A DNA stretch of 64,000 nucleotides from Ewingella americana. Lineage in GTDB: Bacteria > Pseudomonadota > Gammaproteobacteria > Enterobacterales > Enterobacteriaceae. Of the stretch, positions 63,700-64,000 are shown piece by piece (the stretch's first letter is position 1; each line of letters begins with the position of its first letter). The DNA is taken from positions 229,588 through 293,587 of the forward strand of contig NZ_RCZD01000006.1 in the NCBI RefSeq assembly GCF_006438725.1. Direction: 5' to 3'. Under the pieces are notes generated by a model. It did not search any database. It was not told the DNA's origin and worked only from the letters and a program-made list of their open reading frames with translations. A program made the translations under genes and the position numbers.

Positions 63700-64000
63700 G
63701 GATTAATGCCGTTCACTTAAGCCTCACGTGACTTAAAACTGAACGGATATTTAGGTGGTATGTAAAGCACTGTACGATCGTATCGTCGGTGCTTTCTTTT
63801 TTCCGGAAGGATAAACGCTTTTACATTTTCCCTCATTCCTTTCAGATGCTTAGGGATGTTTCCCGCAGCACCTTTACCGCTCACTCTGACCTGCGATACC
63901 AGGATATTTAATGCCGCAACAAAGCTAATTCGCGTCGGTATGACTCCAGCCTCCCCTGCTATATCAACCATTTCCTTTCTCAGCAGATTATAGGAGACCA
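63700..64000 (-). mobile_element. IS4-family insertion sequence, right part (continues past window)
   Basis: The end near 63700 carries TTAATGCCGTTCACTTAAG, which resembles the terminal repeats of IS4-type elements (TAATGCCGATCAGTTAAGG). The transposase C-terminus starts inside this repeat and runs off the right edge. The other end and target duplication are not visible. Confidence 0.75.
63717..64000 (-). CDS. IS4-family transposase, C-terminal part (cut by window edge)
   Basis: The frame is open from the stop at 63717-63719 to the right edge, so about 94 C-terminal residues are visible and the start lies outside. YNLLRKEMVDIAGEAGV, then PTRISFVAALNILVSQV and GNIPKHLKGMRENVKAFILPE match the C-terminal region of IS4-type transposases, with a basic Arg/Lys-rich tail. 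An internal ATG at 63971 is not the real start. The reading frame looks intact here, so the element may be active, unlike the two remnants at 5254 and 57607. Confidence 0.8.
   Translation of the reverse strand, partial: VSYNLLRKEMVDIAGEAGVIPTRISFVAALNILVSQVRVSGKGAAGNIPKHLKGMRENVKAFILPEKRKHRRYDRTVLYIPPKYPFSFKSREA

Overview
The window reads as core chromosome of a Gram-negative gammaproteobacterium of the order Enterobacterales. Nearly every protein is a close homologue of an Escherichia coli K-12 protein, and the gene order follows the 94-96 min region of the E. coli map, shown here in inverted orientation. The mix of genes suggests a Yersiniaceae-type genome (Rahnella, Ewingella or Serratia relatives). 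That family-level placement is inference; order-level placement is firm.

Layout. Positions 1-9,840 hold ytfL (cut by the left edge), ytfK, ytfJ, cysQ, cpdB, an internally deleted IS4-family element, ytfE with an NsrR-type operator, fklB, ytfB, and the rpsF-priB-rpsR-rplI ribosomal operon. Positions 10,000-15,100 hold esterase yjfP, an accessory chemoreceptor, bsmA and aidB. Positions 15,188-31,818 are a long minus-strand block for RNA, translation and envelope quality control: nnr, tsaE, amiB, mutL, miaA, hfq, hflX, hflK, hflC, yjeT, purA, nsrR, rnr and rlmB. Next come queG, a DnaA-box-bearing AT-rich gap in the position of the E. coli datA locus, three identical tRNA-Gly(GCC) genes, orn, rsgA, psd, mscM, epmA, frdABCD, blc, two entericidin genes, efp, epmB, yjeI, groESL, fxsA, aspA, dcuA, dsbD, yjdC and tRNA-Phe. 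To the right of tRNA-Phe synteny breaks: an integrase remnant and a decayed IS3-family element precede acs-yjcH-actP, then a zinc-independent oxidoreductase gene and an IS4-family transposase that runs off the right edge.

How the genes work together. Several complete modules are present. EF-P travels with both of its beta-lysylation enzymes (efp, epmA, epmB). NO and iron-sulfur stress is represented by the sensor-repressor nsrR and its likely target ytfE. Fumarate respiration is represented by aspA (aspartate to fumarate), dcuA (C4-dicarboxylate exchange) and frdABCD (fumarate reduction). Acetate scavenging is represented by actP uptake and acs activation. tRNA and rRNA modification is represented by miaA, tsaE, queG and rlmB.

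I found no CRISPR array, no complete prophage, no toxin-antitoxin or defence island, and no cluster that looks like an undescribed system. The observations most worth a second look are the DnaA-box cluster beside the tRNA-Gly operon, the tRNA-Phe junction, the poly-G run inside ecnA, the structured ytfK leader, the overlapping nnr/queG start codons, and genes missing relative to E. coli (ampC, cutA, cycA).
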